Of a stretch of DNA of 11,519 nt, positions 1 through 7,936 are shown piece after piece. Every line of letters starts with the position of its first letter. The first letter of the stretch is position 1. A program made the translations under genes and the position numbers. Origin of the DNA: JBIOJM01 sp044450785 (lineage in GTDB: Bacteria; Planctomycetota; Planctomycetia; Isosphaerales; Isosphaeraceae); the NCBI GenBank assembly GCA_044450785.1, contig JBIOJM010000329.1, positions 1-11,519 on the forward strand, in the 5' to 3' direction. The notes beneath the pieces are model-generated. The model was not told the DNA's origin, ran no database searches, and was given only the letters and a program-made list of their open reading frames with translations.

Positions 1-1479
1 CTGAACTGGCATGAGATGTTCTACAAGGAAGGCGCGGACGGACTCCTCTTCTTCCTAGAACTGAAGGAGCGAATCCGAGCCGAGTTCTCACCCGATTTTC
101 TTCTCATAGACGCTCGCACCGGGATCACAGAGATTGGAGGCGTAGCAACCACTTTGCTTCCAGATCAGGTAGTCTGTCTTCTTCTCAACAATCGAGAGAA
201 CCTTGAAGGAGCAAGGGAAGTCCTCCGTGGAATCACTCGAGCGTCCCAGCAGAGAAACAAATCCATAGGAATTGTGCCGGTTCTGGCGAGACTGCCGGGA
301 TTACCGCGCCGAGTCGATTCAGACCTTGAGAGGCGAATCACAGAGGGTGTTCGTGCGTTCTTGTGTGCAGGCACGGACGATCAGACGCCAGCAATTGACC
401 TTCCCGCCGTCTCTGTTCTCCACGCGGAGGAGTCGCTGGCGTTTCAAGAGTCCCTTCGTATCGGCAGTACGAAGACGGTCGATGAATCTCCTCTTCTGCG
501 TGATTACCACCGGTTATTAGCCCAGATCATTACGAAAGAGCGGGTAGAGCCGCACCTTGATCGTTTAGTGGGGAGTGCGATGAAAGAACTGCTTGAAAAA
601 CCCGACCGAGTTCAGAGCGACTTGGAAGCACTCGCGACCTACTGTCCGCATCCGACATCATATCTCGCACTTCTCAAGTTCTACCGCTTGCGGAATGCTC
701 CTTCGGGCAAGATGCTACAGACAGCTGTTCGCTATTGGGAACTGTCTCGTCGCTCTGACCAGCCGTTGTTGCGGGATATTGTTTCGGAGCATTTCAAGCC
801 GGAACGTAGACCACGGGAGGATTCCATCCCCATGTTGGCAGAGTTCGTTGAAGCTGTTTGGGACGCTCAGGGGGGAAACGATCCAGATGTGGGTCTGCGT
901 TTGGTCGATCAGTTCCTCATGCAAAGAAGCAAGGACAGGGCTGTTCGTGTAGTTGAGCAGCTTTTGCGAGCGCCTGACGGAAATCCGCAGATTGTGATTG
1001 GCTGCATAAGCCGTTTAATCGAGGCAGAGGAGTATCAACAGGCTCAGGCAGCAGTCGATCAGTGGGTGACGACTCTTGCGGATAACCCGGAATTCCAGTC
1101 GGTCTGGGCTTCCCTCGTTGTTAAGCAGAGGGACAGCTCCGCGGCGAAGAGACTCTTCGAGAGCAAGGACTTCCGTCCTGCGAGCATACTCGCGAAAAGA
1201 CCGCAAGTCTACGTCCATCTGCTTATGCTCGCAGGACGAAAGGAGGAACTGGAGGCAGCACTTCAGAATTCTCTCGATCAATCAATCGCTTCAGGTGACG
1301 TTGACCAAATGATGCAGACGGCGAGGCTGTTCGATGACTTAGGCAGGTTGGACGTTCTAAAAAGCAGAATCAAGGAGTCGTTGCCGCGGCAACGAGCCGA
1401 GAGAATCCTTGACATGCTGCCCCACCAGCGTGGGCGGATCATGCGCCACGTTATACCCGGGGATGAGATGATGTTCTGA
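1..1479 (+). CDS. ParA/MinD-like P-loop NTPase with helical-repeat tail (5' end cut off by window)
   Basis: The reading frame is open to base 1, so the start lies outside the window; the first Met at base 16 is internal. About 492 codons are visible, ending in TGA at 1477-1479. Near residues 30-60 is a Walker-B-like strand and following loop, FLLIDARTGITEIGGVAT, then LPDQVVCLLLNN. This matches the second half of SIMIBI NTPases whose N-terminus carries a KGGVGR-type Walker A; that part would be upstream and is not seen. Residues from about 180 on are predominantly helical with TPR-like spacing (for example around EEYQQAQAAVDQW and the closing LFDDLGRLDVLKSR). In the family such NTPase plus repeat proteins occur in signalling and conflict loci; a defence role here is inference only. 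Hand-counted GC is about 50%, far below the rest of the window, which suggests transfer. No signal peptide or membrane segment is seen. Confidence 0.72.
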   Translation: MNWHEMFYKEGADGLLFFLELKERIRAEFSPDFLLIDARTGITEIGGVATTLLPDQVVCLLLNNRENLEGAREVLRGITRASQQRNKSIGIVPVLARLPGLPRRVDSDLERRITEGVRAFLCAGTDDQTPAIDLPAVSVLHAEESLAFQESLRIGSTKTVDESPLLRDYHRLLAQIITKERVEPHLDRLVGSAMKELLEKPDRVQSDLEALATYCPHPTSYLALLKFYRLRNAPSGKMLQTAVRYWELSRRSDQPLLRDIVSEHFKPERRPREDSIPMLAEFVEAVWDAQGGNDPDVGLRLVDQFLMQRSKDRAVRVVEQLLRAPDGNPQIVIGCISRLIEAEEYQQAQAAVDQWVTTLADNPEFQSVWASLVVKQRDSSAAKRLFESKDFRPASILAKRPQVYVHLLMLAGRKEELEAALQNSLDQSIASGDVDQMMQTARLFDDLGRLDVLKSRIKESLPRQRAERILDMLPHQRGRIMRHVIPGDEMMF

Positions 1480-1643
1480 TCGGTTACTTGCTCGTATTTG
1501 TGTGGAAAGATGGAGGACAATCTACTTATCGACGAACCTCAGAGGAACCACGGTCTCTCGCTCTTCGTTTCCTTGTCTTAAGGCATTTGCATCGAGAGCG
1601 CGGGGCTTGTGGGTCGGGAACCCGCCGCCCCGATGACCGGGCC

Positions 1644-1677
1644 GGCTGAAGGCATCAGCCCGGGACATCCCGTCCCG
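1644..1677 (-). terminator. tandem hairpins after the acyltransferase fusion gene
   Basis: Immediately after the TAA stop (1678-1680) of the minus-strand gene lie two perfect inverted repeats. CGGGAC/GTCCCG (1661-1666 and 1672-1677) has a 5-base loop, and GGCTGA/TCAGCC (1644-1649 and 1655-1660) has a 5-base loop. They sit between convergent genes, where a terminator is expected. No T-run follows on either strand, so this is not a classical intrinsic terminator; it may only protect the 3' end of the mRNA. Confidence 0.4.
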
Positions 1678-4600
1678 TTATCCCCCCGTATCGCTGCCGC
1701 GCAGGCTTTCCTCGGCCATGCGGCGGATCGCCCGCAGGTCGAGCTTGCCGGTGCCCAGGATCGGGATCGCGTCCACCTTGATGAAGTGATCGCGCCGCGG
1801 GATGAACAGGTTTGGCAGGCCCTGCGCGCTCAAGCTCTCGAACGCCCGTTGCACCTGGTCGTCGGCCAGGGTGTGCAGGACCACCAGTTTTTCCCCCTTG
1901 CGCTCGTCGCCCACGGCCGTGACGGCGAAGACCTGGGTGGTCGCCCGGGCAGCCTCCTGGAGCGCTTCCTCGACCAGGCCGTGAGGCACCATCTCACCGC
2001 CGATCTTCGAGAACCGGGAGAGCCGTCCGGTGATCTTGAGGAAGCCGTCCTCGCTCAAGAATCCCTGGTCGCCCGTCATGTACCAGCCGTCGCGGAAGGC
2101 GGCTTGCGTCAGGTCGTCGCGGCCCAGATAGCCGCGCATCACGTTCGGCCCTTTGACGAGGACCAGGCCCGGCGCGTCGGGACCGAGGGGCTCGTAGGAT
2201 TCGCTCGAGACGATGCGCACCGAGACGCCCGGCAGCGGTTGCCCCACGAAGCCCCGCCGCGAGCCAGGCTGGAAATACCCCGGCTCCCGCCAGTCGAAGG
2301 TATTGACGGCCACGACCGGGGCGCATTCGGTGAGACCATAGCCTTCCATGGGCCGGATGCCGAAGGCGTCCTCGAACGCCAGCGCCAGCGACTCGGCCAG
2401 TTTCTCGGCGCCGGCGAGCACCAGCCGCAACGAGCCGAATTGCGACGGCGTGCAGCGGCGGAGGTAGAGCTGAAGGAAGGTGGGCGTGGCCAGCAGAATG
2501 GTGACCCGATACTGCTCGATGAGCGACCCGATCAGGGCGGCGTCCAGCGGGCTGGGGTGGAAGACCGTCCCCATCCCCGAATTGGCCGCGAACCAGAACA
2601 TCGTGTACCCGAACGAGTGGAAGAGCGGCAGGATCCCGATCAATCGATCGTTGCGCTGCACGCGATACACCTGGCCGATGGCCTCGACGTTGGAATCAAT
2701 GTTGAAGTGAGAGAGGACCACGCCCTTGGGGTCGCCCGTGCTGCCGCTGCTGAAGATGACGGTCGCGGTGTCGTCCATCGCCGGCCTGCGCGCTGCGCCG
2801 GCCACGCGTTGCAGGAGCCGAACCGGCGCGATCAAGGCGAGCGCCAGGGCGCTCCAGCGGGCCGTGGTGGTGATTCCGGTCATCACGTCCTCGAGAACGA
2901 TCGTTTCGGTGCCCAGGGGCGCCTCGAGCTTCGCTTTCTCCAGAAACGCCCGGCTGGTGACCACGGTCCGGAGTCCCGCCTGCGCGGCCGCTGATTCCAT
3001 GCCTGTGCGGCCGGCCGTGAAGTTGAGGTTGACCACGGCCTTGCCGGCCAGGGTCGCGGCCAGGTTCACGAGCGCTCCCCCCACGCTGGCGGGTAGGAGG
3101 ATCCCCACGCTCTCCTGCCCTTGCCAGCGCGGTCGCAGGGCGCGTGCGATCGCCACCGAACCCGCCAGGGCCTTGAGGTACGAGACGTGCGGTCTTTGAA
3201 AGTCGGCGAATGCCAGCCGGAACGGGTGCCGTCGCGCCTGGTGGATGAACCCGTGATGCAAGGGGCGGCGGTCGTCCTTACGGTAGGTCCACGCCTCCTG
3301 GTCGAGCTCGCGAATCGCCTGGCGCATCTCGAACAACGACGCGTCGGCCGGCAGCGGTCTACCGAACGAAATCGTCACGGGGTACGGAATTCGCTCGGGC
3401 AGGTGCCTGGGGTTCGCCGGGCTGAAGATGCTGCCGCCCAGGCGATCGAGATGGACCGGGATGATCGGAGTGGCGCGGCCCTTGACGATCCGTTGCAGCC
3501 CCCGCTGGAACGGAGCCATCATCCCCGTCCGCGTGAGCTGGCCCTCCGGGAACACGCAGACCAGATTCCCTTCGTCAAGCGCGCGGCCGGCCTCGCGAAA
3601 CGCTTCCAAAATCATCTTCGGGCCGCCGCTGGGGGAGATCGGTATCGCCCTCATCGACCGCAGGACCCAGCCGATGAACGGCTTGTCGAAGTAAGCGGAG
3701 TAGACCACGAAACGCACCGGGCGGTCCGTGCTGGCGATCACGAAGAGGCCGTCGGCGAACGACACGTGGTTGGGCACCAGGAGAGCTCCCCCCTCGCTCG
3801 GCACGTTCGACCGTCCGACGATTCGCACACGGTAGATCGTGTGCGCCAGGCCGATCAGGATGAAGCGCAGGAAGGCGTCCGGGACGAGCGATAGGGCCCA
3901 GAGGAAACTGGCGCCCAACACGATCGACGCGCCCAGAAACGTCTCCCGTGCCGAATAACCCGCCCGAGCCAGTACCAGCGCCAGCGCCGTGCCGCTGAGC
4001 ATTCCCGCATAAACGAGCACGTTCGCCATGGCGATAATGGCACCCCGCCGGTCCGGGGGTGATCGCCATTGCAAGAGCGCATTGAGTGGAACGAACAAGA
4101 GCCCGCTGAAGACGCCCAGGACCGCCATCACGACGATCGTGCCGCCGACGCGGGGCCCAATCACGGCGAAAGCCAGCGCGCCGACGGTCAGACCCAGCGC
4201 ACCCAACGGCAGCAGGCCATATTCCACCTTCGACCCCGACAGCTTGCCCGCCAACATGCAACCGACGCCGATACCGATTCCCAGCGCGGCCAGCGGAATA
4301 CCCGTTTGCCAGTCCTCCAGTCCTAACTGGGTCGCATCGTAAGCATAGATCGGCGGCGGTACGAGCGACGCGATCGTCCAGACGAGGACCTGACCAATCA
4401 TGGCGAGCCGGAGCACGCGATCGGCCTTGATCGACTCCCAGGCCATGCGCACGGTCGTACCGAGCCCCCCCTCGGCCCGCGCGGCCGGTACCCGCGGGAT
4501 CGTCAAGGCTGCCAGCAGGCCGCAGGCAGCGAGCCCGGACAGGATCAACCCGCCCAACCACACGTGTCCGCGGACAAAATAGAGGATGACGCCCCCCGCG

Positions 4601-5109
4601 ACGATGCCGGCGATGATCGCCAGATTCGAAGTCATTTCCAGCAGGCCGTTTCCCGCCGAGAGCCGTTCATGAGGTAAGATCTCGGGCAGGATCCCGTACT
4701 TGGCCGGGACGAAGAACGCAGTCTGAACTCCGAGCAGACCCAGCACACCCATCGACAGCAGCCCCCCATCGGGTTGGTTGAAGAGCGCGGCCGTGCCCGC
4801 CAGCATCAGCGCCAGCTCGAAGACCTTCATCGCGAGGATGACCGTTCGCTTGCTCACGCGGTCCGCCAGCACGCCCGCGGGCAGAGAGATCAGCATGAGC
4901 GGGCTCAAGAGAATCATGGTGACGATCGCGGTTCGCTCCTGCTTCTCGGCCTCGCTGACCACCGCCGCCATCGCCAGCAAGATCACGAGCTGCTTCCAGG
5001 CTTGATCGTTGAACTGCCCGAGGAACTGCGCGACGAGCAGCCCACGCAGACCGAGCCATTTCCCGCCGCTTCGCGGTGGTTCCGACGCATGATTGACGCC
5101 TTGGTCCAT
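1678..5109 (-). CDS. aas: LplT-Aas fusion: MFS lysophospholipid transporter, PlsC acyltransferase and acyl-ACP synthetase
   Basis: The 1143-residue protein has three domains. Residues about 20-420 are an LplT-like major facilitator with about 12 hydrophobic helices (opening with VAQFLGQFNDQAW). Residues about 430-620 are a PlsC/LPLAT acyltransferase with the HX4D motif (NHVSFAD, H448 and D453) and FPEG at 520-523. Residues about 650-1143 are an AMP-binding acyl-ACP synthetase with SSGSTGDPKG (787-796), GYGLTE ending at E928, TGD ending at D1014 and the C-terminal catalytic-type lysine in GTGKLD (K1122). In E. coli, LplT flips lysophosphatidylethanolamine inward and Aas re-acylates it with acyl-ACP; here both lie on one inner-membrane polypeptide, about the length of known fused homologues. 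The start is ATG 5109 (AAGGGG nine bases upstream); GTG 5163 would add 18 Arg/Gly-rich residues and is less likely. All key motifs are intact. It probably forms its own transcript, with a 396-base gap upstream. Confidence 0.93.
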   Translation of the reverse strand: MDQGVNHASEPPRSGGKWLGLRGLLVAQFLGQFNDQAWKQLVILLAMAAVVSEAEKQERTAIVTMILLSPLMLISLPAGVLADRVSKRTVILAMKVFELALMLAGTAALFNQPDGGLLSMGVLGLLGVQTAFFVPAKYGILPEILPHERLSAGNGLLEMTSNLAIIAGIVAGGVILYFVRGHVWLGGLILSGLAACGLLAALTIPRVPAARAEGGLGTTVRMAWESIKADRVLRLAMIGQVLVWTIASLVPPPIYAYDATQLGLEDWQTGIPLAALGIGIGVGCMLAGKLSGSKVEYGLLPLGALGLTVGALAFAVIGPRVGGTIVVMAVLGVFSGLLFVPLNALLQWRSPPDRRGAIIAMANVLVYAGMLSGTALALVLARAGYSARETFLGASIVLGASFLWALSLVPDAFLRFILIGLAHTIYRVRIVGRSNVPSEGGALLVPNHVSFADGLFVIASTDRPVRFVVYSAYFDKPFIGWVLRSMRAIPISPSGGPKMILEAFREAGRALDEGNLVCVFPEGQLTRTGMMAPFQRGLQRIVKGRATPIIPVHLDRLGGSIFSPANPRHLPERIPYPVTISFGRPLPADASLFEMRQAIRELDQEAWTYRKDDRRPLHHGFIHQARRHPFRLAFADFQRPHVSYLKALAGSVAIARALRPRWQGQESVGILLPASVGGALVNLAATLAGKAVVNLNFTAGRTGMESAAAQAGLRTVVTSRAFLEKAKLEAPLGTETIVLEDVMTGITTTARWSALALALIAPVRLLQRVAGAARRPAMDDTATVIFSSGSTGDPKGVVLSHFNIDSNVEAIGQVYRVQRNDRLIGILPLFHSFGYTMFWFAANSGMGTVFHPSPLDAALIGSLIEQYRVTILLATPTFLQLYLRRCTPSQFGSLRLVLAGAEKLAESLALAFEDAFGIRPMEGYGLTECAPVVAVNTFDWREPGYFQPGSRRGFVGQPLPGVSVRIVSSESYEPLGPDAPGLVLVKGPNVMRGYLGRDDLTQAAFRDGWYMTGDQGFLSEDGFLKITGRLSRFSKIGGEMVPHGLVEEALQEAARATTQVFAVTAVGDERKGEKLVVLHTLADDQVQRAFESLSAQGLPNLFIPRRDHFIKVDAIPILGTGKLDLRAIRRMAEESLRGSDTGG

Positions 5110-5181
5110 CTCTTCAAGCCCCTTAGAAGGCCCCGATCCCGGCCTTCTTGTTGCAGCTCGCACGTTTCATCCGCACCGACG

Positions 5182-5215
5182 TCCACCAGGAATCTCATGT
5201 CCGATCCACCAGGAA
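5182..5215. repeat. 11-base direct repeat upstream of aas fusion
   Basis: TCCACCAGGAA occurs at 5182-5192 and again at 5205-5215, a spacing of 23 bases start to start (about two helical turns), 73 to 106 bases upstream of the ATG of the fusion gene. Such spacing fits binding of a regulator to one face of the DNA, but no regulator is identified. Confidence 0.5.
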
Positions 5216-5317
5216 CCAGGACAGGGCCCCCGGCATTTTCCTGGAGAGGCCTCGATCGTCGCCACGCTGATCCACTTTCGTGGCATGATGATACCACGCG
5301 TCACTCCGTGAGGAACG

Positions 5318-5338
5318 GACCGGTAATATATTCCGGTC
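5318..5338. promoter_or_regulatory. palindrome with AT-rich core, possible operator/-10
   Basis: GACCGG (5318-5323) and CCGGTC (5333-5338) flank a nine-base AT-rich core containing the self-complementary AATATATT (5325-5332). In a GC-rich genome this stands out. It lies about 210 bases before the fusion gene's ATG and could be a regulator site overlapping a promoter. A second imperfect palindrome, CGTGG/CCACG with a ten-base centre, lies nearby at 5279-5298. Confidence 0.35.
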
Positions 5339-5505
5339 TTCCCGTCGGATCATGGGTGGGAGTCGAGAGATGGCGGGCACGGAGGCCCCGCCTGGCGCGG
5401 TGAGACGTTGGTCTTTCCGCGGGGGGGGGCGTTCATCCCGGCTTCGCTGACGACGAACGCGACGTGTTTTTCGCCAACGAACGGGGCGCCATCACGTGGC
5501 CCGGC

Positions 5506-6849
5506 TTACCGGCCCGGTGGAGCAGCCGGCGCTGGAGCCTGGGGCGCGGTCTTGGTGACCCGCGGTTTGGGCGGGACCGTCGGGACTGCTTTGGCGGCGA
5601 CAGGCCCAGCCGAGAGATCTGCGTAGAAGGAATTCCAATCGTTGTGCGGCAGCACGCCGAGGTCACGATAGAGCGCCAGCCGCTCCGTCCGGAATGAGGT
5701 CCAGAGCGCGGCCAGCCGGTCTTCGACCGTGAGGACCCGGGTGACCTGTTCGATCAGCCCCTCGAGCAGCGGTGAACGGGAGGTCGTGACCCCCACGGAC
5801 GGCGCGAGCAGACGCTCGAACGCCTGGTCTCTCATGCGGATGGCCAGCTCGTAGCTCCGCTTTTCCCTTACATACGCACGCCCCATCTCGAATGAATTCC
5901 GGATCCGGCGGCGGACGCTCAGCTCGAGTCGGGCGCCGGAATCCCCAGGCGCCCGACCAATGTCCCGGTCGGCCCGGTGCTTGATCGCCAGTCGCGCCGC
6001 GGCCGTCAACACGTCTTCCCATTGGTCCGGGCTGTTTTCGATCTTGGCGAGGATTGGCTGGCCGTCGAGGACGACCTCACCCAGTGCCGGCAAGCGCTCG
6101 ACGAGCCGGTGAAGTTCTTCAAGGTTCCGCTGCGAGTTTCTGTTCCAGGCATCCACAGAGTCAAACACCGCGCGGAACGCCGCGAGGCTTTGCCGGTCCA
6201 GGATGACCGCCGCGCGCGGCGAGAGGCCCAGCGCGACCTTGAGCTCATCAAGCCCATCGCGGAATTGCCTGATCTCATCCGCCTGCCTCTGGCGAGCCCG
6301 CGCCAGCGAGGCACCGACCATGTCGACGTCGAGACGGTTCAGGCCTGAGGATTCACCCTGGGCTCGTTCGTGAAGCAGCTTGTCGAGGCCCTCGTGGACC
6401 GGGACATTCCGGCGCGCGTTGTCGATCGCCTGGAGCCGGCCGAGGAGCTCGAGGACGGCGGCGCTGGGGTCGCGAAAGGGCCTGCCGCCGGCTCCGAGCC
6501 CGCCGGCGAGGAAATCACTGCGGAACCGCTCGAAGTTGGCGACTCCCTGGCGAGCGGCCTCTCCGGCGAGGGCCGCCGGGTCGAGCGATTCCGAGAATGC
6601 TCCGCGGCGAGAGCGGGCACGCACCAGGGCCAGTGCGTAGACCCGGTCCCAGGTGAGCACCTCCGGCCGGCTCCCCTTGGACAGGCCGGCGATCTCCTTG
6701 TCGGAATCCTGCGACGGTGGAACGTGCGGCACCAGGAGATGACCTGGAAGAGCGTCCTCAAAGTGGGGAAGCTCCTGCGCGCCCGCACGCCAGCTCGCAA
6801 CAGCGCTGAACAAGGCGCAAGCCAGGAAGCCAATCAAGATGATTCGCAT
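5506..6849 (-). CDS. TolC-like outer-membrane efflux protein, secreted (divergent)
   Basis: The 447-residue protein starts with a clear signal peptide: MR, then hydrophobic residues 3-20, then AGA before Q25, fitting signal peptidase I. The mature part is almost all helix and coiled coil. The segment near residues 335-400 (YELAIRMRDQAFERLLAP, later LTVEDRLAALWTSF and LALYRDLGVLP) resembles the last helical hairpin of planctomycete TolC-family proteins. The C-terminus is a Pro/Ala/Lys tail. TolC proteins form a trimeric outer-membrane and periplasmic channel working with a HlyD-like adaptor, and such an adaptor is encoded just upstream on the same strand. The ATG at 6849 has GGAGG seven bases upstream; ATG 6882, in frame and 11 residues longer, has AGGAG seven bases upstream and is also possible. 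The first half is weakly TolC-like, so another periplasmic coiled-coil role is possible. Confidence 0.66.
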   Translation of the reverse strand: MRIILIGFLACALFSAVASWRAGAQELPHFEDALPGHLLVPHVPPSQDSDKEIAGLSKGSRPEVLTWDRVYALALVRARSRRGAFSESLDPAALAGEAARQGVANFERFRSDFLAGGLGAGGRPFRDPSAAVLELLGRLQAIDNARRNVPVHEGLDKLLHERAQGESSGLNRLDVDMVGASLARARQRQADEIRQFRDGLDELKVALGLSPRAAVILDRQSLAAFRAVFDSVDAWNRNSQRNLEELHRLVERLPALGEVVLDGQPILAKIENSPDQWEDVLTAAARLAIKHRADRDIGRAPGDSGARLELSVRRRIRNSFEMGRAYVREKRSYELAIRMRDQAFERLLAPSVGVTTSRSPLLEGLIEQVTRVLTVEDRLAALWTSFRTERLALYRDLGVLPHNDWNSFYADLSAGPVAAKAVPTVPPKPRVTKTAPQAPAPAAPPGR

Positions 6850-6915
6850 GGGAGAACCTCCGATCCGCCAATGGTTTTTCATTTCGAGACTCCTCGCTGA
6901 ACACCGCCGCCCGGA

Positions 6916-7060
6916 CCCCCTCACCCGGCCTTCGGCCGACCTCTCCCCGTGGGGGCGAGGTGGCAAACATGAGAGGCCCACGGCGTACTGACCTTACGGC
7001 GCGAAGCAGTTAACCGGTCGCCCTCGCCCCTTTTGTGGGGAGAGGGATGGGGTGAGGGGG
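6916..7060. repeat. 145-base inverted-repeat element (REP/MITE-like)
   Basis: The element begins with CCCCCTCACCC (6916-6926) and ends with its exact reverse complement GGGTGAGGGGG (7050-7060). Inside each end lies a further hairpin: CCTCTCCCC facing GGGGGCGAGG (left, about 6940-6961) and CCCTCGCCCC facing GGGGAGAGGG (right, about 7021-7046). The two halves are therefore inverted copies of one palindromic unit around a unique centre. Paired inverted units of this kind are typical of bacterial REP/BIME or MITE repeats. It separates the HlyD-like stop from the TolC-like start, where it could act on mRNA stability or partial termination. Confidence 0.65.
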
Positions 7061-7066
7061 CGAACA

Positions 7067-7102
7067 ACCTGGTGATCGCGGTTTCGTTCCGCCAAACCAG
7101 GT
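7067..7102. other. hairpin downstream of the adaptor gene
   Basis: ACCTGGT (7067-7073) and ACCAGGT (7096-7102) are exact inverted copies, with an inner GCGG (7077-7080) and CCGC (7089-7092) pair. It lies 22 bases past the adaptor gene's stop on the minus strand, next to the 6916-7060 element. No T-run follows, so termination is uncertain; it may mark a processing point between the adaptor and TolC-like cistrons. Confidence 0.35.
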
Positions 7103-7123
7103 GTTGATCAGTGAGACGTCTCC

Positions 7124-7936
7124 TCATTTCGCCCTGGTACTCGCCGTGCCGTCCGGGACGACCCGGAACAGCAATTGCCCGTCGTGCACGACTGCCCCCG
7201 CCCCGATCGGCGCGGCGTACTCGATGCGACCGCCGGCGGGAGCCGTGACCTTACAGCGGCGGATCTGATCGGTCAGACTCTTCCGGGCCGACCGCTCGCG
7301 TTCGAGCCCGGCCTGCTTGGCCAGCTCGCGCGCCCTGGCTGTCTCGACCGCGCCCGTCAGCGCCTTGATCGTCCTGGCCTTGGAGTAATCGACCAGGATC
7401 TTCTTCTTGCTCTGAGCCTGCTCGAGGGCGAACCGGTTCTTCTTCAACGTCAGTTCATCCGTGACCTTTTCCGCCAGCGAGGTGTAGCCCTTCTCGTACA
7501 TCCGCCTCGTCCAATCAAGCCGATCCTCGGCACGCGACAATTCGGACTCGGCCAGTTTGATCTCGCCCTCAGTCGTGGCGAAGTCCTGGATGAAGGTACC
7601 CTGCTGGTACTCAATCACGGCCAAAACCGCGACCTCCCGGGCGATCCTGGCGCCGTGGACGTTGGCCTCGGCCCCCCGGACGATGATCTCCTGCGTGGCC
7701 AGCCGATCCTGCAGCCCGGCAGGGTCGAGCTCGCAGACGATGTCCCCCTTCGCGACCCGTGCCCCATCGGGCCTGCTGGTGATGACGACCGCGCGGCCCT
7801 CGACCGGGTTGAAGACGTCGACCCTGGGTCGCCCGGCGGGTTCGCCCCCCTTCCGCTCCTGGGCCAAGGCGATCGCGCCGGCCAGCAGAGTCGCAAAGCC
7901 CGCCAGGAGCCCCAGCCGCACCAAGTTGGATGACAT
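7124..7936 (-). CDS. short HlyD-like periplasmic adaptor (membrane fusion protein)
   Basis: The 270-residue protein starts at ATG 7936, directly behind GGAGGGAGG. It has a signal peptide or N-terminal membrane anchor (hydrophobic residues about 7-25, ending IALAQE). Residues about 45-75 look like the first half of a biotinyl/lipoyl domain (GARVAKGDIVCELD). Residues about 80-225 form a long, highly charged coiled-coil hairpin, and about 230-262 give the second lipoyl half (CKVTAPAGGRIEYA, then a hydrophobic strand ending LLFRVVPD). This order is that of HlyD/RND adaptors bridging an inner-membrane pump to TolC. The beta-barrel and membrane-proximal domains that normally follow are absent, and typical family length is 350-450. 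No ABC, RND or MFS drug pump is adjacent. It likely shares a transcript with the TolC-like gene 275 bases downstream. Confidence 0.75.
   Translation of the reverse strand: MSSNLVRLGLLAGFATLLAGAIALAQERKGGEPAGRPRVDVFNPVEGRAVVITSRPDGARVAKGDIVCELDPAGLQDRLATQEIIVRGAEANVHGARIAREVAVLAVIEYQQGTFIQDFATTEGEIKLAESELSRAEDRLDWTRRMYEKGYTSLAEKVTDELTLKKNRFALEQAQSKKKILVDYSKARTIKALTGAVETARARELAKQAGLERERSARKSLTDQIRRCKVTAPAGGRIEYAAPIGAGAVVHDGQLLFRVVPDGTASTRAK

Larger units (their letters stand above)
5110..5505. other. non-coding region upstream of the acyltransferase fusion
   Basis: I see no credible gene in these 396 bases; short open frames here are Arg/Gly-rich and overlap the start of the fusion gene. The region holds a direct repeat (5182-5215), two imperfect palindromes (5279-5298 and 5318-5338) and a run of nine G (5421-5429). 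It must contain the promoter of the minus-strand fusion gene. The AT-rich AATATATT core at 5325-5332 is the only obvious -10-like site (TATATT on the minus strand), but no good -35 accompanies it. No clear terminator is seen for the TolC-like gene ending at 5506. Confidence 0.6.

Noticed and set aside
1609..2994. A 461-codon plus-strand open frame, with other long frames opposite the fusion gene
   Set aside because: It is antisense to the well-supported acyl-ACP synthetase domain; its Arg/Gln/Asp-rich, domain-free translation is typical of the complement of a high-GC gene.
5506..6981. A longer TolC-like protein starting at 6981
   Set aside because: The extra N-terminus is encoded by the left half of the 6916-7060 repeat, is Arg/Gly-rich, and would bury the signal peptide; ATG 6849 or 6882 with good ribosome sites is preferred.
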